The notes under the pieces: model-generated
What the model saw: only the letters and a program-made list of their open reading frames with translations
Told to the model about the DNA's origin: nothing
Databases searched by the model: none
Translations under genes and position numbers: made by a program
In this document: positions 33,801-41,847 of the stretch, in pieces
How the letters are laid out: every line of letters begins with the position of its first letter
How positions within the stretch are numbered: position 1 is the stretch's first letter
Source: Eublepharis macularius
Lineage: Eukaryota; Chordata; Lepidosauria; Squamata; Eublepharidae
Length of the DNA: 64,000 nt
Direction of reading: 5' to 3'
Assembly: GCF_028583425.1 (NCBI RefSeq)
Contig: NC_072801.1
Coordinates: 65,239,766 to 65,303,765, forward strand

Positions 33801-36800
33801 TGGGGGGATACTTCCAGCCCAGTTCAAAATATGGTGATTTAGTTAGATCCAAGCAAGAGCACATCCCATTAAGCTCCCAGTTTACCCAGCATTCTTCTTC
33901 CAGTTGTGGAAGTCCCTGATATTTCAGAAGAAAAGGATTGGTGGAAAGGAAATCCCAAGGGCTGATGTGGCGACGGGGAATCCTATGGCAGGATTTGGAG
34001 CTTCTCCTCTTAACCAAATATATTTCCCCATGTTTTTGCAGATAAGCCTCATATGCTGAGTTCTCCAGGGGGTGTGGAGGTAAAAATCCTTGGCCCCCGG
34101 ACTTGTAACTGCCACTACAATGTGACCAGTGACCCTGGCCATGAGATCCCCATCAGATCCGACATGCTGTGTGCGATGCCCCATAAAAGCACCATGCGCT
34201 GTGAGGTAAGAAGCCATCACCCATCGGGGGATAGGAAAGGGGACAGGGTCTTATCACTTCTTAAGTGTTCAGTATAGGGCCACTCTTGTCTGAGACTGAA
34301 CATCCCTTTTGCGAATTCTCATGAGCCCCAATCCATCAGGGTGGTCTCCTTTGCAAGCCCTCCTGAAACGATTGTGAGCTTTTCCATACTTCTCAGTGGT
34401 TCATGCACAAGAAATTTCCCAGTGGATTCTTACCGTGCACCACATCTGTCTGCTTCCTGCTCAGTTGCATTTGATGGTGCTCCCCGAGGCAGCAGGCTGA
34501 CATTACCCTGTGGTAGGACCGCCTTTGCATGCTCAGGGAACAAGCGGTCAACTCCAAGCTAAACTCCTTCTTATTCCTGTATTCCTGAAATTGCTCTGGC
34601 TGAGAGCCAGTACAGAGATAGATGAATGAAGCCTGCAAGTAACCGCTCCTGCAATGTTAGCAGAAAAACACTGCAATCCTAAACAGAGTTACTCCAGTCT
34701 AAATCCATTGAAATCAACGGGCTTAGACCGGAGTAACTCTGCTTACGATGGCATTGTAAGAGAGCCAGCATGGTGCAGTGGTTAGAGTTTCAGACTAGGA
34801 TCTGGGAGACCCAGGTTCAAATCCTGTCTGCCATATGCAAGCTTGCTGGCTGACCTTTGACCAATCAGACACTCTCAGCCTAACCTACCTCACAGGATTG
34901 TTGTGAGGATGGAACAGAAAACAGTATCAGCTGTTTTGAGTTCCCATTGGGGAGAAAGTCAGGGTATAAATAAAGTAAATAAATAAATGCAATATTGCAG
35001 CTTGTTTTCCACCTGTGGAAGAATCACAAATTTATGATCTTCTCATGTATAGAAATGGGTAAGGGTTGATTACACTCATTTATTAGGTGTGAACTTTTCA
35101 TAATTAAAAAAAAATAGTTTGATCTAAATGTGGCCTGCTGTACCCCGCAATTCACTGGCTATCGGACATACAGAGAAAGCCAGAAAGCTGCTTTGGAGTG
35201 TGTGTGTTTAAAGAGGATTTAGGCACGAGACTTTCAGATCCTCTACTTTTGGGTAGAACAGCAACCATCTTGGGGATTAATTCTTTGGGTCTGGATTGAC
35301 TGTCCCACCCACCCACCCCCTGCAATGGTCTTAAATGCCAGCTGCCAGAGTGTGTGCGCCGGAATCTCCGTTTTTGGCCCTAGGATCCAGGCAAGGTTGT
35401 CTCCAGCAAGAGACCTCCCCACCCGCCCCATTCCTGTATGTGAAATATCTGAACGGCTGGGCCTTGTGGGAAGAAAACTAAGCGAGTCTACGACTAAGGC
35501 TACGATTCAGTTATCCGATGTTTATCCGATGCACATCCAAAGAGAGAGATGAATTGGGAAAAGGCAACAAAGATGACCCCATAAAAGTACAGTTTCTAGC
35601 AAAAGGATTCTCTGGTTTTTATGCCCTCCCTGCCAGGTGGGTTAACGATGCCAAGCGTCATACTTAGAAGCTGACAAAGCTGCCCTTCTTGCTAGCCTGT
35701 TCCAACGTTTCTCCCTCAGCCCTCGCCTCCTTTCCCAAGCACATGGATAGAGGACAGCCCCCGGGAGCTGTCCAAACTTCTTGGGGTGCTGAAATTCTCA
35801 ATAAGAACAAACTATTATTCTCCAGATGTATCAGTTTTAAATCTGAAAGTGCCTGGCATTTTCTGCTATCTAGGGACAGTCCACCGAAGAACTAGTTGAC
35901 TTCATCTGTCAGTTCTCCTACCTCCCCTACCCCAGGAAAACAGAAAAGGGAACCTGGTAATTCTGGCTCCACTCCTTCCCTCCTTGAATCCCATTCCACC
36001 CCTGGATGAGAACTCACTTATGAGTTCTTGCCACATTATTCTAACTTGGTAGAAGCCAGCTTTCTTGCCAAAACTGGGCTTGTGCTGAAAACCATTAGGA
36101 ACCATTAATCTTAGTGGTCATACTGGTTTTTAATATAGAAGCTAATGTGAACTTATGGGTACTGCTATTAATATCACTGAGCTGTACTAAAAAGCTACTA
36201 TTGGCATTGACTGTTCCTTTCAATATGTTGTGATTTGGATGTTTGTTGTTTATAAAGCGGTGGATATACAGGAAATTATATATCTATACACACATGAATA
36301 CAGACACATTTTGTATCAGGCTTTGGTGGTATCGTCTTTTTGGCATCTGGCATACTGAAAGGATAATCTTTCTGCTTTTGGGCCTCTAGGAGAGCATTGG
36401 GGAACCTCTGATTTGCAATGAGAAGGGCTCCTGGTTTTTGGCGGGTATCTCCAGCTTCGGAAAGGGCTGCGGGACTGTGATGCGTCCAGGAGTTTACACA
36501 GCAGTCAATGCCTACGAGGACTGGATCATGGAACTTGTGTGGTCTGCTTACTACGATGTGCAAACACCTCCTGGCCCAGTCGTGAAGGACGAAGATAGCT
36601 GTCTGAACAATAATCCTACAGGTAGGATGGAGAAACCCATTGAATCCTGACCGTCCTGGCATTAGGGGGTAATTTCTTGGAGTCATAGAAACAGGATGGC
36701 TGTTTGGATGCTCACAGTTTATGCTTCCTGCTCTCTCTGGATGTGATCCAAAAATCCATACATGCGTTTGCTTTGCTGAGATTTTGTTGCTGGCTTCCCC

Positions 36801-37379
36801 ATACATGATGCACCTGCAAAAACTGACTGCCAAACCGAGAGTCCCATGTCTCTTGCCATCATGGCAGCGATCATCTTGTAGGGAATCCCACAGTTGGAAT
36901 GCTGTTTTGTACTTGGAACCAATAGGCCAGTTATTATGCGTTTATGTTCTCCTTGAGCAAGAAGATCAGAGGTGTACAATAGAGTGACCCAGTTCTTTTA
37001 TTCTCTGTGAAAACAATGTAGGTAGAGAGACAATGATTTACCCCAAACTACCCAATGGACAAGGATTAGAACTCGGGTTCTGCCCTTCCAAGTCCAGCAC
37101 TCTTGCCGGCTGCACTATAGTGGCCGCCTGGCTTTCTTGTCAAGAGACAAAGCCCTGCTAGATCTTAGGAGCCCTTTCCAGATCAGAAAGAACATAGCAG
37201 CACTGTGGCTGCTGCCTCTCCAAGTCCTCCGTACCTGGCTGAAGCAAATGGCAGAGCCCAGTGGCGTTCTTCCTAGCCTCCCCTATTGCTTTAAAGTCAG
37301 TAAAATCTCATCTGCTGAAGCCACACAGAGAAATAAGTTTGCTCTGCTTTCTCTTTTTGCAGGAGCAGGTAACAGGTAG
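18752..37379 (+). CDS. PRSS53: PRSS53 (polyserase-3), tandem serine protease-domain protein, 11 exons
   Basis: Exons: 18752-18812, 24714-24740, 25674-25842, 27091-27371, 28686-28852, 30259-30475, 31165-31315, 31507-31766, 34042-34205, 36390-36621, 37363-37379. All introns are GT/AG, phases agree, and the 1746-nt frame gives 581 residues (human PRSS53 is about 553). An N-terminal signal peptide implies secretion. Domain 1 (from V42) has H82, D134 and S238 (GDSGGPL), so it should be catalytic; R41-VAGG is a normal zymogen cleavage site. Domain 2 (from about C309) has Q354 and I502 in place of His57 and Ser195, so it should be inactive. NxT sites are at N292, N299, N397 and N471. Family-specific signatures shared with the human protein are CNCIYN, the RP..PGM.C stretch and AYEDW. 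The gene converges on ZNF646, as in human. The last exon, coding GAGNR-stop, is the least certain part. Physiological substrates are unknown; in humans a PRSS53 variant is linked to hair shape. Confidence 0.93.
18975..19185 (+). mobile_element. SINE-B
   Basis: GGGGCTGTGGCTCAGTGGAA (A box) and GGTTCCAGGTTCAATCCC (B box) are followed by the CTGCTGCCAGTCAGAGTAGA module. This is the best-preserved tRNA-like head of this family in the window. The match to a tRNA is partial, so it is a SINE and not a tRNA gene. Confidence 0.75.
20469..20745 (+). repeat. Degenerate local tandem repeat, three units
   Basis: The unit (CCTAACATAACTGTGTA.GAAGAAC..GTAGAAATTG in substance) occurs at about 20488-20525, 20611-20648 and 20661-20697. 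Units 1 and 3 share a further downstream block with CTCCTACA. Spacing is irregular (about 123 and 50 bp). It looks like an old local duplication with no coding frame shared by the units. Confidence 0.65.
21234..21455 (-). mobile_element. Family C hAT-type element
   Basis: Runs from a diverged TAGGGAGGCCAA terminus to CTGGAGGCTGGCAACCCTA, with AATGCCATAGAGTCCGCCCT and AGCAGCCATTTTCTCC inside. No clear target duplication remains. Confidence 0.7.
22570..22819 (+). mobile_element. Family C hAT-type element, diverged
   Basis: AGGGTTACCAGCCTCCAGG at the left and CTTGGCAACCCT at the right bound a copy whose middle (about 22680-22740) departs from the consensus; it is older or recombined. Confidence 0.6.
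22987..23010 (+). repeat. Second copy of PRSS53 micro-exon 2 with its acceptor
   Basis: TACCCAG plus GTATTCTTCTAAGATCA is a 24-bp exact copy of the acceptor and start of exon 2 at 24707-24730. Flanks are unrelated beyond it. Read from exon 1 in frame it continues [10 protein letters not shown] and then meets a stop codon, and no donor follows at the same point. It may be a decayed exon duplicate or a cryptic (poison) exon. Confidence 0.6.
23209..23431 (+). mobile_element. Family C hAT-type element
   Basis: TAGGGTTGCCAGCCTCCAAG starts the copy; the right end is diverged (GAACTGACAATCC) and runs directly into a SINE-B copy. Confidence 0.7.
23432..23620 (+). mobile_element. SINE-B, 5'-truncated
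   Basis: TTTACATGCAGAAGGGCCCT, GGTTCAATTCC and the GAGCTGCTGCCAGTCAGAGC module are followed by the AGATCAGTGATCCGACTCAG end. Confidence 0.7.
23946..24165 (+). mobile_element. Family C hAT-type element with 8-bp TSD
   Basis: The 220-bp copy has matching ends TAGGGTTGCCAG and CTGGCAACCCTA and is flanked by CCTCTGAC (23938-23945) and CCTCCGAC (24166-24173), an 8-bp duplication with one difference. This copy establishes that the common GGGTTGCCAGCCTCC repeat in the window is hAT-like. Confidence 0.82.
24174..24345 (-). mobile_element. RTE/BovB LINE fragment, reverse
   Basis: On the minus strand the modules AAGGCAGTAGGAAAAGAGAA and GATGGACTCAATAAAAGAAG correspond to the C-terminal RKRGRP.KRW-DSIKE region of BovB-type reverse transcriptases. 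A second copy lies at 57955. The right part is diverged. Confidence 0.6.
24346..25673. other. PRSS53 intron 1 end and intron 2, apart from exon 2
   Basis: 24496-24590 resembles a diverged family D palindrome. The rest, on both sides of the 27-nt exon, holds no recognised repeat or exon. Confidence 0.4.
24714..24740 (+). CDS. PRSS53: PRSS53 exon 2 (27-nt micro-exon)
   Basis: Encodes G21-I-L-L-R-S-T-T-G29, the end of the signal peptide. The acceptor is CTTCTACCCAG and the donor GTATGT. Enters in phase 1 and leaves in phase 1, so skipping it would keep the frame and shorten the signal peptide by nine residues. Confidence 0.8.
25674..25842 (+). CDS. PRSS53: PRSS53 exon 3 (domain 1 start, His57)
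   Basis: Residues 30-85 plus two bases. Contains C33 (which would keep the propeptide attached by a disulfide), the activation site R41-V42-[13 protein letters not shown] and LTAAHC with H82 as the catalytic His. Confidence 0.93.
26211..26423 (+). mobile_element. Family C hAT-type element
   Basis: TAGCGTGGCCAACCCCCAGG start and GAGCTGGCAACCCT end bound a copy in intron 3 with the usual CCCCTGGAGAAAATGG core. Confidence 0.7.
26500..26640 (+). mobile_element. SINE-A, partial
   Basis: GGCAGTGTTGTGTAGTGGTC (A-box region) and GGGATTTGAAGTCCCACTCT (B-box region) are followed by a short remainder. Confidence 0.6.
27091..27371 (+). CDS. PRSS53: PRSS53 exon 4 (domain 1, Asp102)
   Basis: Completes E86 and runs to N179 plus one base. 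[13 protein letters not shown] carries D134, the catalytic Asp; [20 protein letters not shown] carries the conserved CW-x-x-GW motif. It follows a good polypyrimidine tract. Confidence 0.93.
27470..27729 (-). mobile_element. Family A hAT-type element with perfect 8-bp TSD
   Basis: A 260-bp copy from CAGGGCTTTTTTTCTGGG to GCTGGAAAAAAGCCCTG, flanked by ATCCTACC on both sides (27462-27469 and 27730-27737), inserted about 100 bp downstream of the exon 4 donor. Confidence 0.88.
27975..28165 (+). mobile_element. 5S-rRNA-derived Sauria SINE
   Basis: GCATGGTATAGCTCGATCTT, GGCAGCTAAGCAGGGTTGGA and TGATGGGAGACCTCC are the 5S-like promoter region; the tail contains CCTTGCTGGGGTCTCCATAA and TCAGTGGCAACTTGATGGCA. 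Confidence 0.75.
28190..28355 (-). mobile_element. SINE-A, reverse
   Basis: On the minus strand GTGGCACAACCGTTAGACTG, then CCTGGGAGATCCAGGTTCAA, has the A/B-box layout of a tRNA-type SINE. Confidence 0.5.
28686..28852 (+). CDS. PRSS53: PRSS53 exon 5 (domain 1, pocket region)
   Basis: Residues 180-235. Contains CNCIYNNL and [10 protein letters not shown], shared with human PRSS53, and ends GPC-K just before the catalytic Ser motif. By alignment on C234 = Cys191, position 189 is Gly232, not the Asp of trypsins. Confidence 0.92.
29090..30120 (+). mobile_element. L1 LINE 3' end, split by a family B element
   Basis: The left part encodes a typical L1 ORF2 C-terminal stretch ([20 protein letters not shown]). 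The right part (29843 onward) continues [20 protein letters not shown] and a WKLFKDLL end, followed by an AT-rich 3' UTR and an AATAAAAATAAATTTTTGAA tail. It is 5'-truncated and degenerate, in intron 5. The left boundary is approximate. Confidence 0.7.
29319..29834 (+). mobile_element. Family B hAT-type element with perfect 8-bp TSD
   Basis: A 516-bp copy from CAGGGCTCATTTTGAGGGGG to CTGCGAAATGACCCCTG, flanked by AATCTAAC on both sides (29311-29318 and 29835-29842). The interior consists of repeated AAAACAGCCAGGAT / AAAATGGCCAGGATC modules. It interrupts the L1 copy and is therefore younger. Confidence 0.88.
30259..30475 (+). CDS. PRSS53: PRSS53 exon 6 (domain 1 end, Ser195)
   Basis: Residues 236-307 plus one base. 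GDSGGPLVC carries S238. The pocket-wall positions read SFS (214-216) and P-I-I-L-T (225-229), unlike the usual SWG and PGVYT. The domain ends [10 protein letters not shown], followed by a linker with N292 and N299 glycosylation sites. Confidence 0.93.
30476..31164. other. PRSS53 intron 6, unassigned
   Basis: Unique-looking sequence; no repeat assigned. A short TACCTGAAGAAGCTTAATCT motif near 30750 is reminiscent of Penelope 3' regions but too little to call. Confidence 0.35.
31165..31315 (+). CDS. PRSS53: PRSS53 exon 7 (domain 2 start, His57 replaced)
   Basis: Residues 308-357 plus two bases. [18 protein letters not shown] is a protease-domain start without an R-[IV]VGG activation site. VTAAQCFIG has Q354 where the catalytic His should be. 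Confidence 0.92.
31507..31766 (+). CDS. PRSS53: PRSS53 exon 8 (domain 2, Asp102 kept)
   Basis: Residues 358-444 plus one base. [20 protein letters not shown] keeps D403 at the Asp102 position and contains the N397 glycosylation site. The C437-W438 motif is followed by TRG instead of the usual xGW. Confidence 0.92.
32398..32660 (+). mobile_element. SINE-A, near full length
   Basis: GAGAGCCAGTTTTGTGTAAT (A-box region), CCGGGTTTGATCCCCCACTC (B box), GGTGATTGTTGTGAGGAT and AACCGCTCTGAGTGGAC, ending in an ATT-rich tail. Confidence 0.8.
32860..33000 (+). mobile_element. LINE-like 3' tail
   Basis: GCAGGCTTCCTAGGGGCAGC, GGTCAGCCGCTGTGTGAACA and CCAGCATAGCTATTCTTATG then TTCTT form the end module of the LINE-like repeat seen at 10340. 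Confidence 0.5.
33372..33638. mobile_element. 267-bp fold-back DNA element with long inverted repeats
   Basis: The left arm starts AGCCAAGCTACAAGTGACGA and runs through TGACACTTGAACGGCAAGTG and ACTCACGTGTATTCC; the right arm is its near-complete reverse complement ending TCGTCACTTGTAGCTTGGCT. CTATG flanks both sides (33367-33371 and 33639-33643), a possible 5-bp target duplication. The interior contains GGGATGTTCAGTCTCAGGCA. It lies in intron 8 of PRSS53. Superfamily not determined. Confidence 0.78.
34042..34205 (+). CDS. PRSS53: PRSS53 exon 9 (domain 2)
   Basis: Residues 445-499. [13 protein letters not shown] repeats the CNC-x-YN signature of domain 1, showing the two domains arose by duplication. 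N471 is a glycosylation site. Ends RCE at the Cys191-192 position. Confidence 0.9.
34262..34326 (-). mobile_element. Internal piece of the 33372 fold-back family
   Basis: AGTGTTCAGTATAGGGCCAC, CTTGTCTGAGACTGAACATC and CCCTTTTGCGAATTCTC are the reverse complement of the interior of the element at 33372, only about 0.6 kb away. No inverted-repeat arms are attached. Confidence 0.7.
34671..34765. mobile_element. Family D short palindromic element
   Basis: GAGTTACTCCAGTCTAAATC and GGGCTTAGACCGGAGTAACT are the two arms of a hairpin around CCATTGAAATCAACGGG, with outer ends CTGCAATCCTA and GATGGCATTGTA. A diverged copy is at 62785. Confidence 0.7.
34766..34990 (+). mobile_element. SINE-A, near full length
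   Basis: AGCATGGTGCAGTGGTTAGA (A box), CCAGGTTCAAATCC (B box), CACAGGATTGTTGTGAGGAT and GTATAAATAAAGTAAATAAA tail. It follows directly on the family D element. Confidence 0.8.
34991..36389. other. PRSS53 intron 9, remainder
   Basis: No recognisable repeat or additional exon. A strict search for a further protease exon is not needed because exon 9 and exon 10 join in phase 0 with the expected residues. Confidence 0.45.
36390..36621 (+). CDS. PRSS53: PRSS53 exon 10 (domain 2 end, Ser195 replaced)
   Basis: Residues 500-576 plus one base. The expected GDSGGPL reads ESIGEPL, so I502 sits at Ser195. [11 protein letters not shown] and [15 protein letters not shown] are normal for the fold. The tail contains DSCLNNNPT, comparable with the Cys-containing C-terminus of human PRSS53. 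Confidence 0.92.
37010..37135 (-). mobile_element. SINE-A-like fragment, reverse
   Basis: On the minus strand GGCCACTATAGTGCAGCCGG is followed by AGAACCCGAGTTCTAATCC, a degenerate A/B-box arrangement, in intron 10. Confidence 0.4.
37363..37379 (+). CDS. PRSS53: PRSS53 exon 11 (last coding exon)
   Basis: Acceptor CTCTTTTTGCAG; completes G577 and encodes A-G-N-R then TAG. The phase fits exon 10. It is short, so it rests on the acceptor and phase only; reading through exon 10 would instead add R-M-E-K-P-I-E-S before a stop. Confidence 0.65.
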
Positions 37380-38700
37380 CAGGCAGTGAGAAGACAAAAC
37401 TCAAGACAAAAGACTCGGTGGAATCAACATCCCGTTTTCCCTCCTGCTGATCTGCCTCCAGCTGAAAGGGCCTTTGAGAGGCATTGGTTCTCCATCATGC
37501 GCCTGACTCTTGGGGGTGGGGGAGCTGTTCAAAGCTTCCAGCCCAGGATTTAGTCCTTACAATTTCAGAAGCAATCAGGTCACCATCTGCATTGGGGTGG
37601 GGGTCACTTATTAGACATGAATGCCAAATGGCATTAGGGACCCTCCCATACCAAACACAGTCGGAAACACTACCCAACTGCGATTGCTGCTCAGGTGGTT
37701 TTCCTCTCCCTCCTGTTTTACAGACAGAAAAACTGAAACCTGGGCTGGTCTAATGACCCACCATGGAAGACAGTTTGGAGCAAGTCTCTCATTCTACCTC
37801 ACAAGCTTGTTGTGAGGGGTAGAACGATACTGTAAGCCACTTACAGTAACACAACACTGCTACCATATCTGTCTGCTATCATGGGAAAATCAGACCCAAA
37901 GAGCCAGCCTTGGCATCTTGCCCAGAGCTAATCTGAACTGGTTTGACACTGATGTTAGGACTGAACTGTTATGTATGTAGTCAACTCGCTTGTATTCTGC
38001 AAGCACAAGCATGTTTCAGCTGCTACTGGAAATTCCACCCCAACGCTGCTTCTAGTATGTCCAGAGGGAGGAAGATTTCCACAAATCAAACATTTCATCC
38101 CACCCACAGCCCTGATCGCTCTGCACAGGTGTCAATGGCAGAGCAAACTTGGAAGGGCGGGTGGACCAATGTCCCACCTTTCACACTGCCCTGGTAAAGA
38201 GGTTCTGAGTCTACGAAATTTCAGTTTCTTAAATTACACGGAATCTCAGTTCCTCTATCCAGTGGTCAGCGCCAACTGCTTTCCGTCCTACAAAAAGTTC
38301 AGTGTTTAAACATTTCAACCACCCTGCCAGATCGGTAGGCATAAAGCCAGAGACTTGTCCAAGGCAGCCTCCTCTGCGGGCTTCATAGCTGAGCAGTATG
38401 TTGAACCTGAGTTGCCGCCTCTCAGCCCTGCACTTAAGCCTTCAGCCCACACTGACTGCTCTCAAACACCAGTGCTGCTTATAAACCGATCGTGGCTCAT
38501 GAAGCAACCGCTGTTCGGGCAAGAACTGGAATCCAGCCCTTATGTTGCAAATTCTTCGAATATCTTATTGTGCCAATCCTGATTTTTTTTTTACTTTTTT
38601 AATTGTAAGACTGACATGGCTCTGAGTATATATGTATGTGTGTGTAAGTACATATTTATTTTAATATGTATTAAATAAATTATTTGAAGAAAACGGTTAT
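37380..38700 (+). other. PRSS53 3' UTR with polyadenylation signal
   Basis: No repeat is recognised up to an AATAAA at 38674-38679, which is preceded by AT-rich sequence and followed by a T-rich stretch. Cleavage near 38.70 kb would leave under 1 kb to the likely end of the convergent ZNF646 transcript. Confidence 0.55.
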
Positions 38701-39606
38701 TCTCTAGAGGCTCTCGCAGTATTTCTGTTCAGGAGACTATGAAACAGGTACACACCCATAGGCTGCGAAACTCTACAACTGCTTTAGAAAATTTTAACAG
38801 AACAGGGACTCCTCCAAAGCATTTCTAATATGGGCTACAGTGTGCCCACACCAATCAGTCGAAGGACGGATTCTTCCTGCAGTAATGACTGCTTATCTTG
38901 TATACTTCAAAATACCAAACAGAAATTTCAGATTTGTCACAGCAACATAACCAACTATTTTTATAGGTAAAGAAGTTTTAGATTTTTTTTTACTACTGAG
39001 GAAGGTAAGTTGCTTGGCTCCAGAGGATTTCTGAGAATGGAGGAGAAGGCAATTTTCACTAACTTATTCCAAAGGGCAAATCCTAAACATTGCAATGAAT
39101 ACATAGCCTGGCTGGAGCCTCCATAGAGCAATTTCTCCTCTTTTAGCAGTCCCTGCACCACCCACTGACCATCTGACACAAGGCCTTGAACTTGTGTTTC
39201 TCCTCCACTATGGATAACTGATTTCTGGATAGCTAAGCTTTGTAATGTGGGGTTAACATCCCAGTAGCTGCAGTACACTTGACAAAAGAATATAAGAGAG
39301 AGAGAATAAATGCTTTTTAAAAAAGAAACCAAGAACAATTTATTTGCAGTATTTTTAAGTGGCACAGCTCAGGTATGGACACCAGGGGTCGCCAGATACT
39401 GTAGGAATTTATTCTGTCCTATTAAGGTGGTGGTGGTGGGGAGATATTTGCATCTCTGAGCAAGGCATGGTCTAGAAGGGTAATCTAGGGGAGCCGGACA
39501 TAGTCTTGCCATGGCTGGCAGAAGAGGGAACACCAGTAGATTTAGACCTGGGTCCCCCCCTCTTCTTTAAATACGCTTGTTGCAGGAACATTCTCACTAA
39601 GGGATA

Positions 39607-41847
39607 TTTATTTAAACATGGAATGATAAAGGGGGGGGGCGGTTGTGGGAAGAGAAATACTACGAAGTCCTGGAAAACTGACGAGGGTTTTTTCCTTATA
39701 CAAGAACCAAAACATAAATAAACAGCAGCATGAAATAGGACTTGAACATTTAGTACAATCGGGTGTCAAAATAAAAACTAGAGGAGGGGGGGGACATGTT
39801 TCAGCAAACAATTAAAAAACATACATATGACCCTCCCTCCACAATTTTAAAAAAATTTACCCAGCTATGTTAGAAATCCTACAAAACGTTCACAAATTGA
39901 AAATTCTCAACTATTTCAAAATTGCTAATCTTTAACTGAAGTGAGTGGCTGAGGAATTTGGATGGCTTCTGTTCGAAGGGTTTGGCCCACGAGTTTATCT
40001 GCAACATGCTGAGTTCCGCCTAGAGGCTAAAGACTGACCTGCCCAGCACAGGAACTTCACAGTCCTTCGGACCACATCTACTACTACCAGAAGACAAAAA
40101 CCAGCCATGGAAAATGTTCTAGGCCTCAGAGTTGGAAGATTTTTTTTAAAAAAAACCTTCCTGGACCCCTGCCCCGGGCTCTAAGGACTGATTGATACAA
40201 TCACCACCATCCCGTTTGCACATTTTAGATGTGGCAAGAGCCAACCTATCCATAGAACAATCATGTAAAAGAGCCCTGTTAAGACGACACCATATTGGAA
40301 GGTGATGTGTTTAAATGTTCTTCCTGTTTTTTTAAAAAAAATATCTTACTGATGATACAAAACACACACACGCTGGAGAGAACTGTTCTAGCTTAGCACA
40401 TCTGTGAAAAAGCTGAATGTCAGCTAGAGGGAGATACCAAAAACCTGTCCTAGCTGAAGTGGTATAGCCCCAGCAGAGCTCTTGCAAGAGATTACGCTGA
40501 ATTCAGAAATTGGTTTTAAATCTTGAAAGGAGCCAGAAAAGGGTGTGTGTGTGTGTGGGGGGGATGCCATTCAAATAATAGGATTAAGAGGTTGACTGAG
40601 GAAAAGCCACCAAAAACCTCAAGCCACTTTCTCCTACACAAACTGCCAGAGACTCGAAGGCTTCCTGGAGCTGGAAGAGTGCTGAATTGCCCTCCATCCC
40701 TTGTCTTGTTGTTCTGAAATGCTTGCCCACTGCAAGACGCCAGATTGTCTCTTGATACAGGCAAATTTGTGCCCCTCCACCCTCCATTCTGAAGGGCCTT
40801 TGACAACAGGCTAGGGAAGGGGGTGAATGCAGAGCAGAGGAATAGGAATACGCACAGGCAGACAGAACCATTTCCCTCCCTAGGATTAGGATTGTAAAGA
40901 ACGCGTCCAATGGGTTTTGGAAGACAGACTTTTAATTTTCTGTGCTCTTGTACAGCACTGTTAAGTTTAATGGGCAACATGGGTTCAATAGGTAGGTTGT
41001 ACCGTTTTGCAGAAAATAACTTGTTTACTCAAACATACAACATTTTAAGTGAGTTGCTTCTAGAAACAGTTTCTAATTAACAGGTTCATCTTTTAATTAA
41101 TATCTTTAAAAACTTTTTAAAAAGGAGACATACATTTTTTTTCAAGTTTCGACAAGTTTTCAAAACTTTCTTTCCTGCCCCAAGAAATGTTGTCGTTTTG
41201 CCAGGGAAGGAGGCACCAATCTAAATCCATACCAAGGGGTTGTGGTTATCTTTGAACAGCTAAACTAAGTTCCCCCCTCCTTTCCACTTTTAGGACAGTA
41301 CTTTTGAGATTTTTTTTAAGGAATTATTTAAATACCAGCAGTGGCTAAGACTCGGGGGCTGCTACTCATCTGGTTTTCAAAACAGATTTAAATTTTTTTT
41401 TTTAAACCCCTGAAGACTCAATGGGGTTTTAAGCACATGCTTGAAAGGTTCCAAGGTGCTAAAACTCAGGTCTCCGAATAGGATCCAAGACATCCCCCAA
41501 AAGGGCATATGTGGCCATCGGGGGACATTTTCCAGGGACACAAAGGAGGTCCAGTTGGGAGTGCTGAATGCAACATTCCATTAAGGGAGAACATTCAGCC
41601 ACTGACTGAATGTTCTACAGAGAACAGGGAACCGTGCACCTAATTTCCTCTATCTTTTCATCCAGTTGGTGTGCCTCTTTATCCCCAGATATGCTGCTGT
41701 ACATCCTTCTCTCCCTTCCTCCCTTTCCACACGTGGACCATTTTTGCCCACTGGAGACATCTCTCCACCTAGCCTGTCCTACTTCTTTGCAGCCTGCTCA
41801 GTTCGCTGTGTTGTCCTTGGCACACATTAACAAACATGCTTACACCC
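39607..41847 (-). other. Probable ZNF646 3' UTR
   Basis: This AT-rich, repeat-poor 2.2-kb stretch follows the ZNF646 stop codon. The first AATAAA on the minus strand is at 39612-39607, another at 39344-39339; ATTAAA variants occur closer to the stop (about 41.09 and 40.93 kb). The true end is not decided by the sequence. Confidence 0.4.

Noticed and set aside
36276-36833. 185-codon minus-strand frame across PRSS53 exon 10.
   Set aside because: Antisense shadow of a well-supported exon; no protein similarity seen.
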